Shown here: positions 7,153 through 8,548 of the stretch, one piece after another
How the letters are laid out: the number at the start of each line of letters is the position of its first letter
Position numbering within the stretch: the stretch's first letter is position 1
NCBI GenBank assembly: GCA_025351985.1
Contig: JANXUW010000043.1
Coordinates: 1 to 8,548, forward strand
DNA: 8,548 nucleotides
Direction of reading: 5' to 3'
Source of the DNA: Pseudolysobacter sp.
GTDB taxonomy: Bacteria; Pseudomonadota; Gammaproteobacteria; Xanthomonadales; Rhodanobacteraceae
Program-made: the position numbers and the translations under genes
The notes under the pieces: generated by a model
What the model saw: only the letters and a program-made list of their open reading frames with translations
Told to the model about the DNA's origin: nothing
The model's database searches: none

Positions 7153-8331
7153 ATGAAAGAAGCAGTCATCGTTTCCACCGCACGCACCGGTCTGGCCAAG
7201 AGCTGGAAGGGCGCCTTCAACATGACGCACGGCGCGACGCTTGGTGGTCATGTCGTGCAGCACGCGGTCGCGCGCGCCGGCATCGATCCGACCGAAGTCG
7301 AAGATGTGTTGATGGGCTGCGCCAATCCCGAAGGCGCGACCGGCGTCAATATCGCACGGCAGATTGCGTTGCGCGCGGGCTTGCCCGTCACCGTGCCGGG
7401 CGCGACCGTGAATCGTTTTTGTTCGTCCGGCCTGCAGGCGATCGCGATGGCGGCGCAGCGCGTGATCGCGGGCGAAGGCGATATCCATGTCGCCGGCGGC
7501 GTGGAAAGTATTTCGTGCGTGCAGCCGTATACGAATATGCACATGCTCAGCGAAGGCTGGCTGCTCGAGCACAAGCCGGAACTGTACTGGCCGATGTTGC
7601 AGACCGCCGAAACCGTGGCGAAGCGTTACGGCATTTCGCGCGAGCGGCAGGATCATTACGGCGCCGAAAGCCAGCAACGTGCGGCAGCCGCCGCAGCTGC
7701 GGGAAAATTCAACGACGAGATCGTGCCGATCACCGTGCTCGCCGGCGTGGCCGATCCGAAAACGCTGCAATTGATGACGCGCGAAGTGACCGTGACGGGC
7801 GATGAAGGCATCCGCGCCGATACGACCTACGAAGGCGTTGCGAAGATTCGCAGCGCGCTGCCGGGCGGCGTGATTTCCGCCGGCAACGCGAGCCAGTTTT
7901 CCGACGGTGCATCGGCGGCCGTGGTGATGGATGGCAAGCTCGCCGAGCAGCGCGGGATCAAACCGCTCGGCATCTTTCGCAGCTTCGCGATTGCCGGTTG
8001 CGAGCCGGATGAAATGGGTATCGGCCCGGTGTTCGCGGTGCCGAAACTGCTCAAGCGCGCCGGCCTGAAAGTCGACGACATCGGCCTGTGGGAACTCAAC
8101 GAAGCGTTCGCCGTGCAGGTGTTGTATTGCATGGATACGCTCGGCATTCCGCACGACCGCATCAACGTCAACGGCGGCGCAATCGCGGTCGGCCATCCGT
8201 ACGGCGTGAGCGGTGCGCGCCTGGTCGGTCACGCGCTGATCGAGGGCAAACGACGCGGCGTGAAATACGCGGTGGTGACGATGTGTGTCGGCGGCGGCCA
8301 AGGCGCCGCGGGTCTGTTCGAAATCGCCTGA
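7153..8331 (+). CDS. Acetyl-CoA acyltransferase (thiolase)
   Basis: A 392-residue thiolase, the normal family length, catalysing CoA-dependent cleavage of 3-ketoacyl-CoA to acetyl-CoA (or propionyl-CoA) and a shortened acyl-CoA. The nucleophile is Cys90 in [11 protein letters not shown]. His348 lies in [14 protein letters not shown] and the second active-site cysteine is Cys378 in [12 protein letters not shown] in the [11 protein letters not shown] segment is the fourth conserved block. These positions are almost identical to those of biosynthetic and degradative thiolases (Cys89/His348/Cys378 in the Zoogloea enzyme). The context, directly after the hydratase/dehydrogenase and before a MaoC hydratase, favours a degradative role (FadA/FadI-like). 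The ATG at 7153 follows a weak GGGA (7143-7146). The gap of 27 nt from the previous stop indicates an operon. Confidence 0.95.
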   Translation: MKEAVIVSTARTGLAKSWKGAFNMTHGATLGGHVVQHAVARAGIDPTEVEDVLMGCANPEGATGVNIARQIALRAGLPVTVPGATVNRFCSSGLQAIAMAAQRVIAGEGDIHVAGGVESISCVQPYTNMHMLSEGWLLEHKPELYWPMLQTAETVAKRYGISRERQDHYGAESQQRAAAAAAAGKFNDEIVPITVLAGVADPKTLQLMTREVTVTGDEGIRADTTYEGVAKIRSALPGGVISAGNASQFSDGASAAVVMDGKLAEQRGIKPLGIFRSFAIAGCEPDEMGIGPVFAVPKLLKRAGLKVDDIGLWELNEAFAVQVLYCMDTLGIPHDRINVNGGAIAVGHPYGVSGARLVGHALIEGKRRGVKYAVVTMCVGGGQGAAGLFEIA

Positions 8332-8339
8332 GCCAGACC

Positions 8340-8548
8340 ATGCAAATCATCGAAAATCTCGAAGCGTTATCGGGCTGGCTCGGCCGCGAAGTCGCGTGCA
8401 GCGATTGGTTGACGATCGACCAGCAGCGCATCCAGCGTTTCGCCGAGGCCACCGGCGATACGCAATGGATTCATACCGATCCCGAACGTGCGCGCCGCGA
8501 ATCGCCATACGGATCCACGATCGCGCACGGCTACCTGACGTTGTCATT
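8340..8548 (+). CDS. MaoC/NodN-like hydratase, N-terminal part (runs off the right edge)
   Basis: Sixty-nine codons are visible from ATG 8340, beginning MQIIENLEALSGWLGREV, and the frame is open at the window end. The segment FAEATGDTQWIHTDPERA followed by SPYGSTIAHGYLTLS is characteristic of the hot-dog-fold MaoC/NodN hydratases. Asp40 and His45 sit five residues apart, as the catalytic Asp and His do in PhaJ-type (R)-specific enoyl-CoA hydratases, although the usual GDxNPxH reads GDTQWIH here. The start is 8 nt after the thiolase stop with no obvious ribosome site, so translation is probably coupled. It likely hydrates an enoyl-CoA or handles a dehydration step in the same pathway. Its stereochemistry would differ from that of the first gene of the operon. 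Family assignment is firm; function is inferred. Confidence 0.85.
   Translation, partial: MQIIENLEALSGWLGREVACSDWLTIDQQRIQRFAEATGDTQWIHTDPERARRESPYGSTIAHGYLTLS

Noticed and set aside
5044..8301. A 1085-codon open frame on the minus strand, antisense to the hydratase/dehydrogenase and thiolase genes
   Set aside because: The plus-strand genes contain complete, correctly spaced catalytic motifs. The antisense frame is His/Arg/Asp-rich with no recognisable domain and crosses two genes and their gap. It is a by-product of high-GC codon bias.

Overview
The window is about 60% G+C, gene-dense bacterial DNA. It reads as a gammaproteobacterium, probably Xanthomonadales-like. The basis is the codon bias and the pairing of beta-oxidation genes with a secreted DUF3857/transglutaminase protein; no rRNA or other marker gene is present, so this is an inference. 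I see no tRNA, rRNA, mobile element or CRISPR array.

Left third (1-2640): two minus-strand genes for exported proteins. The upstream gene (2280 to 214) encodes a large signal-peptide-bearing DUF3857 plus transglutaminase-like protein with an apparent Cys-His-Asp triad. It overlaps by 20 nt the start of a second exported protein (233 to beyond 1) that is cut by the window edge. A gene-free stretch of about 360 bases (2281-2639) holds a possible promoter and a few small palindromes.

Middle and right (2640-8548): a divergent fatty acid / acyl-CoA catabolic locus. Leftwards run an ACAD10/11-like acyl-CoA dehydrogenase (4730 to 3498) and, 33 nt later, an IclR-family regulator (3464 to 2640). Rightwards run a bifunctional enoyl-CoA hydratase / 3-hydroxyacyl-CoA dehydrogenase (5041-7125), a thiolase (7153-8331) and the start of a MaoC/NodN-like hydratase (8340 onward). 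Together these supply dehydrogenation, hydration, oxidation and thiolytic cleavage, that is, a complete beta-oxidation turn under local control. The true substrate is not evident.

The most informative part is the 310-bp divergent region (4731-5040). It contains two sigma70-like promoters facing away from each other (each -35, 17-bp spacer, -10). Just downstream of each predicted start is a copy of the same 26-bp, three-half-site element, placed in opposite orientations so that each reads in the direction of its own promoter. This mirror-image layout looks like the binding sites of the locally encoded IclR regulator. It predicts coordinated control of both transcripts and autoregulation.
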